Below the pieces are notes generated by a model. It was not told where the DNA came from and ran no database searches. It worked only from the letters and a program-made list of their open reading frames with translations. From Peronospora farinosa (Eukaryota; Oomycota; Peronosporomycetes; Peronosporales; Peronosporaceae), in assembly GCA_947646735.1 (NCBI GenBank), contig CANTFK010000961.1:186001-250000 (forward strand): DNA of 64,000 bases, in the 5' to 3' direction. Shown here piece by piece: positions 46,993-58,011 of this stretch (position 1 is its first letter; every line of letters begins with the position of its first letter). A program made the translations under genes and the position numbers.

Positions 46993-49419
46993 ATGGCAGA
47001 TGCTGCTGCAAGTGTGACTGAACAACCAGCGACCGAAGATCTGACGCCATCTTCGACCATTCTTAATGGAATGCGTGTATACTTTGTAATTGGTGCAATT
47101 GGTTGGATGGCGTTTGAAGTCGGACGAGTGAAATTACAAAGTGCCTATTACTGTCGTGAAAATAAAGTCGAGACAACAAATGAGACAGTGAGTAGATGTC
47201 GTGATGCAAAAGTGTTTGGGTGGGTCAAACTTCTTTTACTTACGAGTGATGACGACATTTTGGAACATTGTGGAATGGACACACTCTTTTTCTTACGGTT
47301 TTTGAGATTATGCCAAAAGGTGGCAGCTGTGGGGATATTGTGCTCGATTTTTAACTTTCCCATTTATTATTATGCCCAAAATGACTCTTTGGATGCTCTG
47401 TATATGATGACGTTGTCCCATTTAGATACGGACACGACATGGAGGTTCTTTTCTACAGTCATCACCATGTATTTGGTATCAATGGCGACCTGTTTTTTAC
47501 TTTGGAAAGAGTATGAAGAATATATTCGTCGTCGTCACGAGTTTATGTCGAGAAAACATTCGCAACAGTATACGGTGGTACTAAATGGATTACCACCAAA
47601 CCTCTGTACGCAACAAACACTTCGAAATTATCTGGAGCTTTTGTTTCCGAAATCGGTTCTTCATGTTTACGTGGCATTGGAATGTCGTGATTTGGAAAAA
47701 CTTGTGGCAGAACGTGTCAAAGTACGGAACAAACTCGAGCACGTTCTTGCTCAATGTGCCAAAACAGGAGAACGAGTGCTGACAAAAGATAATACGATTG
47801 GAGAGAAAGCGGACGCGGTGGAACTATTTGAAAACCAACTGAAGCAACTGAATGCTGCAGTGGAGAAAGAGATGGACTCGATATCACGCAATCAAGCGGC
47901 AGTGGCTCGAAAGCTTTTGGAAGCTAGCACCGATGACGAAATGAGACATTTTGACCAGAATCTCGACTCGGCGAGAAGTATCAATTTTACGAAGGATGAA
48001 GACTTGGACAGTGATGCACTGGAATCGAGATACATTCGTGGATTGAAGCGGCAGGACAAGAAATCGCTTGGAATTATGCGCGCAGCAGGGTTTGTTACCT
48101 TCCGAAGCCTTAAGGTGGCTCAGTCCTGCACCCAGATCCTGCAAAGTGCCGATCCTACACAGCTGCAAGTGGAACCTGCTGATCGCGCGGACCACGTGGT
48201 GTGGCCGAACATCGGTTTATCCAAAAACATCAAAGACACGTGGTTTATGATTTCGATGGCACTCAGTACTGCTATCATTTTGCTCTGGACGCTACCGACA
48301 GGTATTGTTGTGTCCTTTGCCAAGGTGGATTCGCTTGAAAACCAATGGCCATGGCTGGCTGATCTGATCGACGATTATCCATGGGTTCAGTCTGTTCTGG
48401 AACAGATCTCTCCACTGATGCTGTCCATCATGACGGCACTAGCTCCAATCATTTTTGGCATTCTGTCCGAGCGTGAAGGTCATGCTTTTGCATCCCAGGT
48501 GAATGCCTCGCTGCTCAATAAGTTGATCGCCTACCAGATTTATGTGACGTTTTTGCTACCTATTATTGGTGGTACCGTCATTGATGCCGTCATTGGATCG
48601 GGTAGCTCAGAGCTGACGAATGTGAGTAGCACTCTCAGAGTTATAAGCGATTCAGTGGCAGTGCAGTCATCCTTTTTCATCACGTATCTGCTCGTCAAGA
48701 CAGGGCTCAACCTGACGTTAGTGCTGCTGCGCGTGGTTCCGATCGCTAAGGCTGCCATCTATCAATCATTAGCCCCTAAGCTGACGCCTCGTGAGCGCTT
48801 GTCTGATTGGTTTGGTCTCAATTCGCTGGACTACCCTGAAGATTTTGGTGCGTCCGATCTGGTGTCTGATTACTTCTTGGTGTTGATGCTCGTGCTGGTG
48901 TTCTGCGCCATTGCCCCCATTTTCAACTACTTTGCGATACTTTACTTGCTGTTGTCGGACGTCGTATTCCGTTGGGCAGCGTTGTGCGTTCATGACCCGT
49001 CAACGCAGACGTCGGGCACGTTCTTTCCGTCGCTGTACCGATTCGTTATTGGTGCGCTCATGTTTGCTCAGATCATCATGGCGTCAGTGCTGGCCACCAA
49101 GCAGGTGGCGCTTCCTGCGACGCTCTCGATTTTTCTACCGTTCATTACGTTGGCTTTTCACCTATTCGTGTCATCACGCTACCCGAAGATCGCTCGGAAT
49201 CTTCCACTAGATCAGGCCGTGATGATCGACTCGCGTCGTTTGCGTCAAAAGGAGGATCTCGAGCGCGTGTTGGAGGCTATGTACGTGCAGCCGGTGATGC
49301 TTGAATGTAAGTCTTTGAAGCCGGACTATCAAGGACTGACCAGCCACCCGTTTCCAGAGAACCAGCTCGTGTCACCTCCACCGATCGAGGTACGAATTTC
49401 ATATAGTGATGATTATTGA
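46993..49419 (+). CDS. CSC1/OSCA/TMEM63-family cation channel, 808 aa
   Basis: Family of osmo- or mechanosensitive Ca-permeable channels, or lipid scramblases, in plasma or endomembranes. N-terminal TM near 27-45, TMs near 105-130 and 145-165. A cytosolic loop about 170-400 has the RRM-like fold (YTVVLNGLPPNL ... VLHVYVALE) and a helical hairpin. GFVTFRSLKVAQ and VVWPNIGLSKN precede the C-terminal membrane core, as in the family. Then many TMs (WFMISMALSTAIILLWTLP, LSIMTALAPIIFGILSEREG, YFLVLMLVLVFCAIAPIFNYFAILY). Length is usual. Intronless in this reading; the ATG follows a typical short leader. Confidence 0.9.
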   Translation: MADAAASVTEQPATEDLTPSSTILNGMRVYFVIGAIGWMAFEVGRVKLQSAYYCRENKVETTNETVSRCRDAKVFGWVKLLLLTSDDDILEHCGMDTLFFLRFLRLCQKVAAVGILCSIFNFPIYYYAQNDSLDALYMMTLSHLDTDTTWRFFSTVITMYLVSMATCFLLWKEYEEYIRRRHEFMSRKHSQQYTVVLNGLPPNLCTQQTLRNYLELLFPKSVLHVYVALECRDLEKLVAERVKVRNKLEHVLAQCAKTGERVLTKDNTIGEKADAVELFENQLKQLNAAVEKEMDSISRNQAAVARKLLEASTDDEMRHFDQNLDSARSINFTKDEDLDSDALESRYIRGLKRQDKKSLGIMRAAGFVTFRSLKVAQSCTQILQSADPTQLQVEPADRADHVVWPNIGLSKNIKDTWFMISMALSTAIILLWTLPTGIVVSFAKVDSLENQWPWLADLIDDYPWVQSVLEQISPLMLSIMTALAPIIFGILSEREGHAFASQVNASLLNKLIAYQIYVTFLLPIIGGTVIDAVIGSGSSELTNVSSTLRVISDSVAVQSSFFITYLLVKTGLNLTLVLLRVVPIAKAAIYQSLAPKLTPRERLSDWFGLNSLDYPEDFGASDLVSDYFLVLMLVLVFCAIAPIFNYFAILYLLLSDVVFRWAALCVHDPSTQTSGTFFPSLYRFVIGALMFAQIIMASVLATKQVALPATLSIFLPFITLAFHLFVSSRYPKIARNLPLDQAVMIDSRRLRQKEDLERVLEAMYVQPVMLECKSLKPDYQGLTSHPFPENQLVSPPPIEVRISYSDDY

Positions 49420-50644
49420 ATAGCCATGAACTGATCTTTGTGATGTTGTGTGTCATGTTCATCGCAGTTCCGGTCCCACGAAACCTACTCACCGGTATAG
49501 AGCATTTTGTCTTCCTTTTCAGTTGTATTGCAACGCCGCATTGTCCGATTGTAATACAGTATTTGGATAGCCGAAAACTTACGTGCACACATATATGCAT
49601 TGTTTGACAGAGGATTATTCAAGGAAATAACGCCACGCCTTACAAGCGCATGGAAAATGATACTCAACAACACCGTCACCACAAGTCTGAAGGTGGTCTC
49701 GTATGATTTGGCGTTAGTCAGTGCTGGGTCAAGTAGTATTAAGCACTAATACTGACTACCTGCTTGCAAGTAAAACGACGGATTATACTTTAATGCATGA
49801 CTGACTTGATGCGTGATACCAGCTCGGCTAAGCCTTTGTACCCATTGTCGATGGACCATCGCTGCGTTACATCTCGATGACAACATATACGATGCAAACA
49901 ATGCAAATCTATTTGCATGTAGTTATCCCGCTATTGAAACCAAAGGTAGGAATAAAACAAGCATTTACTGCGAAGATGGACGGGCAAAAGTCATAGTAGC
50001 TACAACTTGAGTTGAGGCTCTCATCGCAACCAGTGTAGCCTTGACCTCAAGTCTACAATACAATAATTGGACTTGAGTCTAGTAATAGTCAGTGGAAGAA
50101 ACCCATCGCTATCCATTGTGGTGTGTCTTCGTCACCTTGCGCAATTAAAAGTCAAGACATACCAACAGGTAGAAAAAGTTGTACGAGCACGGCAGAAATT
50201 CCTCACCGGGAATTTTTTGACGTATTGATCTGACGATTTCACCTGTCAACCCGTTACAGTCTCTACTTGGCTAAAAGCTTCTAAAAAGACGTCATCAACC
50301 AATCCGAACGCTTCTAATTGAAAAAAATAGAACGTTTTTATAGAGCTCTCCATCGAATAAGAAGTCTCAAAAGAGCACCAAAGTGCACTTTCCATTTGTG
50401 CTCTACATCTGGTCACAAGTCTCACATGAACCCTGTCAAAGCTCTTGTATTTTGTTTACCACAGAAATAGTCGTAAGAACGTATTGCACACGCCAGCCTG
50501 TCGTAAGTTCTTTTGTTGAGGTAAAGAGGTCTTGGTCTTACCAGTTGGTTGTCCGTCACTATTAACTTGGCGTCGATCTGCGTCTTTTCCTTCTCAACAT
50601 CGATTATTGTGGTAGTTCCATTCCGTTCCATTGAGACTTTGTGA
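49420..50644. other. Intergenic, 1.2 kb
   Basis: Short spurious frames only. A weak inverted repeat pairs TTAGTCAGTGCT with AGCACTAATACTGAC near 49715-49757. Otherwise nothing seen. Confidence 0.5.
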
Positions 50645-53110
50645 TTGATGCATTCTCCCTTGGCAGTCTCTCAGATTTCACTCTCACAGTCTGATAGCTT
50701 TGGGTATTTAAGTCACAGTCAAGTCAGTCGCAGCAATGACAACAAAGTATTCGACGTAGAGTCGCCATCCCCAACATCTATGGGCAAAGACTTTTTGTAC
50801 CAGAGACAACTTGCACCAAATGCTGTACCACTACTCGTGAGGATGCAACGACATCGGATACTTTGGACCGCAGTACTCGGTGTCGCGATAATTGCGGTAG
50901 TAATGTTCTTTCTACAGCAAGGCATTGTGCTAAAGTCGTATGCTGTTTCGAGCAATGTATCGAGTACTACCGATGATATTGACACGTACAACTTTTACGT
51001 TGGCTTAGTCACATCGGTAGTGGTAAAACCACTGTTAGGACTGGTGGGTGCGGTGGTACCAGCTGTGCTCTTGTGCTTTTTCACGCGGTTGACTATGCAG
51101 GAGAAGAGTTCACGATGGACACGATATTCGTTGGCGTTACTTGGTAATATCACGCTTTGGTTGTTGATCAATGGATTCATGGCTCTCTACGTAAGAGAGG
51201 AGACAGTACGAGTCGATGTAGTTATCAAAGACAGCGACCTGTTTGGGAACGAGAGTGTCTCGGTCACCGCTGTGGGTCGTGCGTCGAGCGGCGACACGAT
51301 TCTTCGCAGTGCTATGCAGCTGCCGGATGTTGCAGCTGGAATTGCTGCTGGACAATGCAAGCGGCCTTCACCACGTCGACTTCCAGCACAATTGGACTAT
51401 GGATTCCAGTCTCGTGGATGGATGAAAGAGTTACTGCCGTATGCGCCTGAGACTACGAAAACGAACACGTTATCTGTGTTGCTGGACGAGGGTGCTGACT
51501 CGATAGAAAAGATGGTAATGCCTATGAAGCTGACTGCTGCACGTAGCCTCGTGAACTATGCAATGCGTGCCACCGACGACTATTTCCGGGAACAAGGCGT
51601 ACAAGCAAATGCCAGTTTGTTTGCTCTATCGGATTTACCAGATAATTTCGACTCAGCATCATCTGATGATGTAAGGATGACTCAAGAACTTGTTAAAGCC
51701 ACTACCACCGCAATGAATCTCGCAGTCAACAAACGAACACATTTGAGAAACTTCAGCATTGCTGAGAGCAGCATGGAATTTGTGCAGTTTCCTTGGAAAA
51801 CAGACAGTGGTAACTTGGTGTTTGAAGGTGTGACGCTGGAAATTTCCATGGGAAAACAATTCTTGCGTCGCGAGGTGAACTTTATGAACGACACGACAAA
51901 GTCTGTGGTTTATGGATCGAAGGTTTCAAACGGGTTATTTGAGATTAACGCGAAGGAGGAGTGTGGTCGTTATGGTTGTGTAGTGAGCCCCGTAGGAGCT
52001 GCATTGACTACTGCTCCAGCTGATGAAGGAAGTCAGGTGCGAGTGTTGCCTATTTGCTTTGATGAAAACGGCAATGAAGACTACGAGGCCACCATGAATG
52101 TCGACGGTACTGAATGCGAGCGTCGTTCTACGAGTTCCATGCTAGTATTTAGTTTTGCCAAGCGAATCGTTGGTGACGCCATTCGCTCGTCGCTTGTGAA
52201 TGATTCAACCGGAGAAGCCCTTGTCGTAAAGCTAACGAACGCTCGAAAAATCTACCAGGTCACTGCGGGTCGATTGTCGTGGGATACTACAGACCTGGCT
52301 TCCAAATATGATGCTTCATGCGAGGCGAGCGACTGCAACGGCGTTGCATTCCCGCTATCTGATGATGCTCAGATTGTTATCGTAGGTAGTGACCATGTCC
52401 GAGTGAACGACTTGACAATGTACACTTCATCACTGTTGTTATGGACCCCCCTCGTGACTTCAAATGCCCAAGAGGTGGATATGAGTGACATTCTCAAGAA
52501 CGATTTTGTTTTTCCGAGAAATTTTGCTAATAGAAGCAACTGGACGCCAGTCGATGGTTCTCGATGTGAACGCGAACGTGGCGTTTTTATGGATCGTGTG
52601 GAGAGTTTGCATCTGTACTCGGAACGGTCTCTCCAACCAGCTTATCAATCAGCATTATTTTGGTTATTCCAATACGGTGTCGTGAAGCAAAAGACGAGTC
52701 CATCGATGCTAGCGTTTGATACAAATGTCAAGTACGTGGATGTCACGTTATCGGTACCGTATCTATCAGCCATACTTACTTTTATCGGCTGTGTAATGAT
52801 GGGTCTGATGGGAGGATTGGTATATTTTGGAGGCAAGAGTCGTGAAGCTAACGTTGAACGGCACTTTAAACCTCATCATTTGGCTCGAATCCTTCTCGAT
52901 GATGAAGCATTTTCGCACAAATTACTCAAATGTGACTTGCTAAATGTTGGCAACAAGTATTTGAATAGCTCCGAATTGCTTGATCAGTTTGAGATTAGCG
53001 GATTGGCTTTACGACATCGTAAACGTCCGTCTGACGTGTTTATTGTGCCCACGACTCAACAATCTTCTGCCAACTCTATGACATTAAATCAGCCAGTACA
53101 TATCGTATAA
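50645..53110 (+). CDS. Unrecognised multi-pass membrane protein, 821 aa
   Basis: Not recognised. Hydrophobic segments near residues 73-97 (ILWTAVLGVAIIAVVMFFLQ), 118-149 (GLVTSVVVKPLLGLVGAVV), 162-184 (LLGNITLWLLINGFMALYV) and 700-727 (SAILTFIGCVMMGLMGGLVYF). Between the third and fourth lies a hydrophilic part of about 510 residues with several Asn-X-Ser/Thr sites (NASLFA, NFSIAE, NDSTGE, NRSNWT) and paired cysteines (CGRYGC, CEASDC), as expected for an extracellular or lumenal domain. The C-terminal 90 residues are cytosolic-like (HHLARILLDDEAF). A large ectodomain held by membrane segments at both ends suggests a surface protein. Starts MMHSPL; the second Met is equally possible. Confidence 0.75.
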   Translation: MMHSPLAVSQISLSQSDSFGYLSHSQVSRSNDNKVFDVESPSPTSMGKDFLYQRQLAPNAVPLLVRMQRHRILWTAVLGVAIIAVVMFFLQQGIVLKSYAVSSNVSSTTDDIDTYNFYVGLVTSVVVKPLLGLVGAVVPAVLLCFFTRLTMQEKSSRWTRYSLALLGNITLWLLINGFMALYVREETVRVDVVIKDSDLFGNESVSVTAVGRASSGDTILRSAMQLPDVAAGIAAGQCKRPSPRRLPAQLDYGFQSRGWMKELLPYAPETTKTNTLSVLLDEGADSIEKMVMPMKLTAARSLVNYAMRATDDYFREQGVQANASLFALSDLPDNFDSASSDDVRMTQELVKATTTAMNLAVNKRTHLRNFSIAESSMEFVQFPWKTDSGNLVFEGVTLEISMGKQFLRREVNFMNDTTKSVVYGSKVSNGLFEINAKEECGRYGCVVSPVGAALTTAPADEGSQVRVLPICFDENGNEDYEATMNVDGTECERRSTSSMLVFSFAKRIVGDAIRSSLVNDSTGEALVVKLTNARKIYQVTAGRLSWDTTDLASKYDASCEASDCNGVAFPLSDDAQIVIVGSDHVRVNDLTMYTSSLLLWTPLVTSNAQEVDMSDILKNDFVFPRNFANRSNWTPVDGSRCERERGVFMDRVESLHLYSERSLQPAYQSALFWLFQYGVVKQKTSPSMLAFDTNVKYVDVTLSVPYLSAILTFIGCVMMGLMGGLVYFGGKSREANVERHFKPHHLARILLDDEAFSHKLLKCDLLNVGNKYLNSSELLDQFEISGLALRHRKRPSDVFIVPTTQQSSANSMTLNQPVHIV

Positions 53111-54172
53111 GTAGCGTACACTATTTTCTATAGATTTTTTATTTACTTTACTATAGTATGTGAACATCTATAAGCGTTCATTAGTCGAGCGACGAAATTG
53201 CTAGCCCTCTTTCTAATGACATATGTACAGTATTAGTTTTGAAATAGTAGTTTTGAGTCTCTTTGCCAAAAAATATTCTCGAGCAGACGGAACTGCAACA
53301 AGGTCCAGACGCCAACCTAGTTTCAAGTAAAAATTACGTAAATGTCTACAGGGGCCGAAGGCAATTTTACTCTATCATAAATAAAAATTTACATTACTGC
53401 AAATACCTATTGATGCAAATTCTTTCGCAATTGGTATTTATAAATAGGTATTCTACAGACTAACTATATTTATATATTTACTTTTCTTATAAATTAGAAA
53501 AATCATTTGACCTGTTATATCGAATACATCATGACAATATAATATCTATTATAATTAACAAGCTACATCTCTTTCAATCATAAGCTGTAAAGTGATCGAT
53601 GCCTTTTGATGACAAAATGTCTACGGAAGACTACGCACTAGCAGAAGCTGAAAGCGTACATTCCAGTATCATATACAAATATTCAATACAATAAATTCTT
53701 TTAAAACTCGACCTGGCCAAATTTTAAGACTTTCAACGCTATTGCTAAGTAAAATTCTAGTAAATGAAGGATCCAAACCAGCAAATGTAGCCATCGAGAA
53801 GCTTCCAAAAGTAACTGGAAGTCAGATTCGAATACTTACCGGTAAGGAATATAAAATTAAAATGCTGCCAGTGACTGTATACTTAGCGTGAATGTCAAAA
53901 GTTTAGTAGCTCTGAGAAACCAGGTACTTAATATCAGATATCGGTTCATATTGGTAGCCTAACTATCAAATACTACCAAAATAGCCATCGACGGTACAGA
54001 CTGCCACGTCAACTACGACAACAGGTTTTACCGTCAAAAGACAGAGAGTGAGTCGTGTAAAAAGCACGTCATCCCTCCCAGCCTCGCTCCCATTTTTAAA
54101 CGCGCTCGACTCCCGCGTAGATCTCGCCCAGCCCGAATATTCTAACAAAAAGGCAGTAATCTACTACAAGCA
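53111..54172. other. Intergenic, about 1 kb
   Basis: Very AT-rich between 53380 and 53960. No gene or repeat recognised. The promoter of the ENTH-VHS gene should lie at its right end. Confidence 0.5.
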
Positions 54173-56983
54173 ATGGACAAGGCGTTACTGACCCGTGCTA
54201 CAAGCAAAGATGATACGCCAACGCCTGGCTATTTGTATGGGGAGATTGCCCGTATGACGCAGCATAGCTACGAAACATGCATGAAAGTACAAGATTTTTT
54301 GATTGCCCGTGTTAAAAAGAACAAACACCATACAGTCAAATACAAGGCATTGCAGGTCATTAAACACGTGTGTCGTGAAGGTCGCGTTGACTTTAAACGC
54401 GAGATGCAAAAGCATATTCCTACAATTAAGGAATGTTTGCGTACGTATTTTATGAAAATTAGAAAGGTTCTGATTGTTTCTTTTTTTAGAAGTGTTCTAA
54501 TTTTCTATTATTATGTATGAATTATGTAGAATTCCGTGGTGTACCTGATCCATTGAAGGGTGACGAGTATTATCGACGTGTGCGTGAATCAGCTAAGGAT
54601 TGTCTTGATGCTATTTACGATACGGATAATACACCTGGACTCAGTGGTATGGGCATGTCGGCTCGTATCCAGGGAGTGGGGGCTAATCCTAATGATAATA
54701 GCGGCAGTGGCTCTGGCTGGAGTTCCAAGATCTGGGGCGGCAAGAGCTCCAATGACAGCTCGTTACCGCCTCCGCCAATGGCAGGAGCGCCCATAAGCGG
54801 ATATAATGGAGCCGCACCACCACCGGGAGCTCCGTACGGATACCCGACCGACCCGAATCAGGGCAGCTATGGAGGTCCACAGCCCTACGGCCAGCAGCAG
54901 CAGCAGCAGCAGCCGTATCAGCCTGATTATTCACAGCAAGGATCATACGGAGGCCATGCCAACCCGCCCTTTGGAGGTGCACCGCCACTGAACCCATATG
55001 GAGGTGCTGCACCACCGTTTCATGACCAGAAGCTCTCCGGTATTGGTAATCCAATGTACCAGGATCCACGAGGTGAAATACGTAATATGCATGGAGAGCT
55101 GAGTGGATTATGCTGATGTGCCTGACTGAATTGATTACATGGTTGTGTCTGTATCTATTAGCTGATGAAAAGGGTTTTTTCAAGGGGTTGAAGGAGAAGG
55201 TAGCATCAAAGTACTCCAAGTCGGACAAACCGACGTTTGGTGGAGGCCCACCTGGCTCTACAAATCCTCCTGATGGCTGGAGCTTTGCCACGAATCGAGG
55301 ACCAACTAGCGGGAACTACGGTGGAGCGCTTGCACCATACAACCCAGAGGAGTCGTACCGTCCCACTGGCTTTGCTGGAGGAGGTTACCGTCCTGGCTCG
55401 CATCAAAACGATTCACGCGAATCTGCTAGCTCGCAGCTTCGTGAAAAATCTTACGGTACGTTTTGGTGCTGTAGATTCGTGCATGGGTATCACTGAAAGC
55501 TGATTGATTCATTCTATCCAAACGTGTTGTCATCAGATGGTGACCGAAAAAAGGGTCGTGTTGGAGGCGCATGGACGGATGCTGACGCCCCGTCGTCTTC
55601 TGCCAGCGGGTCTACTGGACTGACGCAACACAGTGGCCACGACAGTCGAACGCAGAGCTTTGGCGGCAACACGCGCGGTACCAACCCGTACGCACGGAAC
55701 TCAGATTACGATTATGAAGACAACAAACGCCGCGAGCCTTCTCAGGGACAAAGGCCTTTTCCGCAGGCTCCAGTTCTCACAGGCCAGACTTCTGGTGCGC
55801 AATCGGATGGCTCTTATGAGCGAAATCTGGTCACAGCGCTGTGCGCCCCTGGAGGCATGCGTGCTATTCCTCCTAAGGACAAGATGGATGCGTTTATAAA
55901 AAACGCAATGACACTGGACGCCGAAATTCTTGGCCCGATTTTGGAGGACTGCTTGTCAGACGATCAATGGACGGTACGCTTATTTTCGTTGATGCATGCA
56001 TGAGACGACTGTGTATCTGACATCACTTTATATATATTCTATGGAATCAGGTTGTGTCGAAGGCGCTCACAACGATTGACGCTTTGCTGAGGACCGATGG
56101 TTGCGAGGAGTTTGAAGAATACTTTGCCGAAAACTCGAGTGAGATCGAGTCCTGTGCGAATTCGGATAAGGTTGCCATACGAGACCGTGCAGTCAAGGTC
56201 CTGCACAATCTTGGTCTTTCTGCTGGACCAGGGGCTGGGACGTCAAGCCAGGATTCATCCAAGCCAAAGAACAAGCCATCTTCTAGTCACAGGAAGCAGC
56301 CAGCTGCTGCAGAGGCTGATCTGTTAGGAGGTTTCGATGACGCTCCTACTGCGAGTGACAACGGATCGCTCTTTTCTGGACTGCAAACGAACGCTCCTCC
56401 TCAGCAGTCAGCGCAGGAGTCGGCGCAGCCCGTTGCAACGGCGAATGATGTAACGGATATGTTTGGCGGGTTGCAGCTTCAGAGTAGTACTTCAAGTACG
56501 ACATCTGCACCGGAATCATCTCAACCAACTGCTTCTGCTCAGGTCTCTGCCCCTGTTCCTGCAGTCCCCGCTCCTACTCCGCCGGCAAAGCAAAATATGG
56601 TGCTAGACCCGCTCCTTGAGCCTATGCCTGCGGCGCCTGCGATGAATCCGGGTTTCGGCGGCCCGATGAACATGAACATGAACATGATGAACTTCAACAT
56701 GCCGCAGCAAATGACGCAGATGCAGCAGATGCAACAAATGCAGTACATGCAACAGATGCAGCAGATGCAACAGATGCAGTACATGCAACAGATGCAACAA
56801 ATGCAAGGTATGGGTGGTAACCCTGGCTCACAAGTGATTGGGGCAGCGATGACCCCATCGGGCTACATTGCCAAGACAATCCAGGAACCGACTGATGGTC
56901 TCGCGTCCGACTCGAGATTTGGCTTTATGAAGAAGAAGGATGATTCGTTCAACTTTGTCGAGGATGCCATGAAGAACAGCTAA
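54173..56983 (+). CDS. Tepsin/MTV1-like ENTH-VHS protein (AP-4 accessory candidate), 827 aa, five exons
   Basis: Exons 54173-54440, 54530-55081, 55162-55455, 55537-55973, 56051-56983. All junctions are GT-AG and the sum is 828 codons; the second donor could instead lie a few bases upstream. Residues 1-125 are an ENTH domain (CMKVQDFLIARV, YKALQVIKHVCREG, FRGVPDPLKGDEYYRRVRE). Then comes a Gly/Pro/Gln linker with a CAG-encoded polyQ. A VHS/tepsin-type helical domain follows (LVTALCAPGGMRAIPPKDKM, LDAEILGPILEDCLSDDQW, ALTTIDALLRTDG). The tail has SLFSGLQT and DMFGGLQL, close to the tepsin AP-4 beta-ear motif [GS]LFxG[ML]x[LV], a QM-rich repeat, and a C-terminal DSFNFVEDA resembling the epsilon-ear motif. 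Tepsin and MTV1 act with AP-4 and clathrin at the trans-Golgi network. Confidence 0.85.
56715..56808 (+). repeat. CAG/ATG-rich trinucleotide array in the ENTH-VHS gene
   Basis: Repeated CAGATG, CAACAG and TACATG triplets encode a Gln/Met-rich run. The opposite strand is also open, which gives Cys/Ile-rich and His/Leu-rich false reading frames. Confidence 0.85.
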
Positions 56984-57400
56984 GCGACAATTCCTGTATA
57001 GTACACCCTGTGTCGCTTCAACGAGGACGGAGCGTGGGGATCAACGTCGTATCTACAATGGAAAGAAAATGAAGGCCGCGGGCTTGTTTGTTTTGAGCTT
57101 TCAAGCGTGTCAAGTGCTAGACCACCACCGTAGATGATTGAAAGCAAAGAAGAAGGAAGCAAAAAATACAAGTGTCTGCGTCGTAGGTCGTGCCTTGTCA
57201 ATGCTTGTCATTTATCCTTGGTAGCAAGGTTTGATTCGACGAGGCAATCATAGATCATGTCGGTTATCATGTTTTGGTCTTGCCAATGGCGCTGGTTTTG
57301 TCTTGCGATTCCGTATTGTTGCTCGTGATACTGACGGAGTCCGTGTAAAACGCCGTGAATAGCTCGCAATATCCAGATTGCTACACGAGCGTCCTTGTTC
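56984..57400. other. Intergenic or possible extension of the small unknown gene
   Basis: 3' end of the ENTH-VHS gene plus the open frame 57208-57441 on the minus strand, which may belong to the neighbouring small gene. Confidence 0.4.
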
Positions 57401-58011
57401 TCACAGCATTGACTTAGTGCTTTCAAGTAGCAACTCGACAAACTAAAAAAGCACGTTACGGTATGTACTCATTAGCATGTTAGTTGAATATGATTGGCTA
57501 ATAACAACAAGCTCTCATACCTGGTCAAACACTTGGGACGGTTCTCCTTTTGTCTCAAAACACATGTGCTCAATAACTAAAAAAGGTCAAATAGTAAGGT
57601 TAGATATTTTTCTATCAAATTGACTTATGCTAGTTGTATAGTTTCTTTACTTTGCACAATGCACACCGCATTTGGTTCGTGTCTCTTAAGTAACTTTACT
57701 AATAACGTCACCAATGACGTCACTAGTTTATTATTGATCACATATTCTCGAAGTTCAACGACCCCTCTCGACCAATCATGAAGTCGTTGTTCCACCAGTA
57801 ACTCCCTTAAATTTGACACGTGGGTAGATACCAAATTGGAAAATTCTTGATTTAATCCGTTCTCAACGTCGTCGCATTCAATGCGAATGGGTTCAAAAGT
57901 TGGAGAAGTCCATGACAACTCAGAAGATTGAGATGGATGATGGAAGCCATAGCCACGTTTCATGAAATACGTGGCCAAGGCGAAGCGCATTACACTGCTA
58001 GTCATTTCCAT
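57401..58011 (-). CDS. Small unknown protein, three exons, 152 aa
   Basis: Not recognised. Exons 57651-58011, 57521-57576, 57401-57442; donors GTAAAG and GTATGA, acceptors TTTTTTAG; phases fit. Exon 1 begins MEMTSSVMRFALATYFMKRG and is mostly helical (LRELLVEQRLHDWSRGVVEL, SLVTLLVKLLKRH). Exon 2 adds IIEHMCFETKGEPSQVFDQ and exon 3 FVELLLESTKSML. A second frame in exon 3 stays open to 57208 (YLKALSQCCENKDARVAIW, then ILRAIHGVLHGLRQYHEQ) and also looks protein-like. A one-base frameshift, assembly error or other splice pattern is possible, so the C-terminus is uncertain. Confidence 0.55.

Noticed and set aside
56539..56879. Cys/Ile-, His/Leu- and Ser/Val-rich minus-strand ORFs
   Set aside because: They are shadows of the CAG/ATG triplet array in the ENTH-VHS gene.
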